From: an uncultured Dehalococcoidia bacterium
Lineage (GTDB): Bacteria; Chloroflexota; Dehalococcoidia; Lucifugimonadales; UBA1123
Direction: 5' to 3'
NCBI GenBank assembly: GCA_958296105.1
Contig: OY282441.1
Span: 341,800 to 405,799 of the forward strand
Length of the DNA: 64,000 bases
Positions 62,857 through 64,000 of the stretch are shown here, in pieces (the stretch's first letter is position 1; each line of letters opens with the position of its first letter). A model generated the notes under the pieces. It was not told the origin of the DNA, did no database searches, and worked only from the letters and a program-made list of their open reading frames with translations. The position numbers and the translations under genes are program-made.

Positions 62857-64000
62857 CTACCTCATATCCTCTATCGCGCCCCTGAACGCCTCCAGAGTCT
62901 GCTCGACGTCCGCTTCCGTATGCGCGGCGGAGACGTAGAACTTCGACGCTCCCTTGAAGACGCCCCTTTCGATGACGCCCGCGTTGAACCTGCCCATCAT
63001 TGCCGCGTCCGCCGATAGGGTGGACCTGTAGTCCGTGATCTCCTCGTCGGTGAAGAACACGTCGAACAGAACCGCCTCCCCAGTTACCCGCGCGGGTATC
63101 TCCGCTTCGTCCAGCATCCGCTGAAGGCCGCTCTTCAGCCGCGTCCCGCTCGCGCGCATCGCTTCGTAAGCGCCGGGCCGCCTCAGAATCTCCAGCGTCT
63201 TGAGGCCAGCCACCGCCGCAACCGGATTGCCGCTCAGCGTGCCTATCTGAGGCATGAAGCCGTCCGCAGGCGCCGAGTCGCTGTCCATGTGCGCCATTAT
63301 GTCTTCGCGCCCCGCCACCGCCGTCAGCGGGAATCCGCCCGCCACCGCCTTTCCGAGCGTGCAGATGTCCGGCGTCACGCCATAATACTCCTGCGCGCCG
63401 CCGTATGCGAACCTGAAGCCCGTGACCACCTCATCGAAGATCAGCGGCAGACCGAATTCGGCTGTCAGCTGTCGCAGCCCTTGGAGAAAGCCAGGCTGCG
63501 GCGGTATCAGCCTCTGGAACGGCTCGACTATGACACCTCCGATCTCCTCGTGATGCTCCTCGATGATGCGCCGCGTCGTATCCAGATCGTTGAAGGGCGC
63601 GATCAGCACCTCGTCGCGCACCGAGCGCGGGATTCCCGCCGAGTCGGGGACGGGATGCGGAAATTCCGCCGGCTCGGACGGCCCCATGCTCATCAGCGCG
63701 TAGTCGTTCATGCCGTGAAATCCGCCCTCGAACTTGAGGATCTTGTCTCTGCCCCGATACGCTCGCGCCGCGCGCATCGCGTACAGGGTCGCCTCGCTTC
63801 CGGTCGAGCTGAACCTGACCTTCTCGGCGCACGCCACCGCGCTCACGATCTCCTCGGCGAGCAGTATGGCGTGTTCGTTGTTGGCGAAGAAGGTCGTCCC
63901 CTTGGACAGCTGCTCGCGCACGGCTTCCACCACCTCCGGGTGGCTGTGTCCCACGATCATCGGGCCGGAGCCGAGCAGATAGTCTATGTACTCGTTGCCG
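62857..64000 (-). CDS. glutamate-1-semialdehyde 2,1-aminomutase-like aminotransferase (5' end outside window)
   Basis: 381 or more residues of a class III PLP aminotransferase, cut by the window end; the frame continues past the ATG at 63960 into GNEYIDYLLGSGP. STGSEATLYAMRAARAYRGRD binds PLP phosphate, LIFDEVVTGFR holds the Asp that contacts the ring, and TLGKAVAGGFPL has the Schiff-base Lys. These features fit HemL (5-aminolevulinate formation for haem, corrinoids or F430-like pigments). HemL-like paralogues with other substrates exist, so without other hem genes the assignment stays at family level. Confidence 0.88.
   Translation of the reverse strand, partial: GNEYIDYLLGSGPMIVGHSHPEVVEAVREQLSKGTTFFANNEHAILLAEEIVSAVACAEKVRFSSTGSEATLYAMRAARAYRGRDKILKFEGGFHGMNDYALMSMGPSEPAEFPHPVPDSAGIPRSVRDEVLIAPFNDLDTTRRIIEEHHEEIGGVIVEPFQRLIPPQPGFLQGLRQLTAEFGLPLIFDEVVTGFRFAYGGAQEYYGVTPDICTLGKAVAGGFPLTAVAGREDIMAHMDSDSAPADGFMPQIGTLSGNPVAAVAGLKTLEILRRPGAYEAMRASGTRLKSGLQRMLDEAEIPARVTGEAVLFDVFFTDEEITDYRSTLSADAAMMGRFNAGVIERGVFKGASKFYVSAAHTEADVEQTLEAFRGAIEDMR

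Overview
The window is GC-rich, densely coded bacterial chromosome. Several traits together point to Chloroflexota, perhaps the Dehalococcoidia/SAR202 side: Thr-Pro linkers and Val-Glu-Val repeat lipoproteins, an F420 gamma-glutamyl ligase (CofE), a DUF1501/DUF1800/NHL cluster, a membrane pyrophosphatase, and several proteins resembling Chloroflexota-only hypotheticals. This is inferred from gene content; no 16S rRNA or ribosomal operon is present.

Layout. 74-2804: minus-strand operon of two alpha/beta hydrolases and a CitE-like lyase. 2963-7240: tandem SecA duplication, with a truncated, altered first copy ending in a Thr-Pro repeat tail and a complete second copy. 7271-9722: PolX and an overlapping unknown gene. 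9811-14232: GT-C membrane glycosyltransferase, CofE and a MEMO-like protein. 14555-16431: PRPP synthetase and an NYN RNase-like protein. 16631-19225: MFS transporter with a damaged 5' end, a conserved unknown, a 75-bp tandem repeat and tRNA-Leu(UAA). 19294-21333: K+-dependent-type membrane pyrophosphatase behind a leader hairpin. 21825-29272: TolB-like lipoprotein, a nuclease-like/phosphoribosyltransferase fusion, S9 peptidase, gamma-glutamyltransferase and a His-rich CDF metal transporter. 29569-32887: a 1055-residue zinc-knuckle/CAP membrane protein and a 31-residue satellite ORF sharing its first domain. 34048-37938: DUF1501, DUF1800 and NHL genes.

37985-41764 is the clearest accessory island: two unrelated DUF262 plus HNH/DUF1524 (GmrSD-like) genes of lower GC. 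Duplicated 3' ends of the NHL gene and of the second DUF262 gene lie between them, which suggests cassette exchange. 42219-47611: VOC protein, small membrane protein, LutABC and glycerate kinase. 47868-48758: toxin-antitoxin pair with an internally duplicated antitoxin and a PIN toxin. 48948-61024 is mostly core: NfeD/stomatin, UvrC, XerC/D, Lgt, RecJ, FabF and MtaB. 61000-62856: a metallo-beta-lactamase-fold gene and a decayed partial duplicate of its 5' end. The window ends inside a HemL-like aminotransferase.

Most likely new biology: the DUF262 cassette island, the zinc-knuckle/CAP protein with its satellite ORF, the nuclease-phosphoribosyltransferase fusion, and the SecA half-copy.
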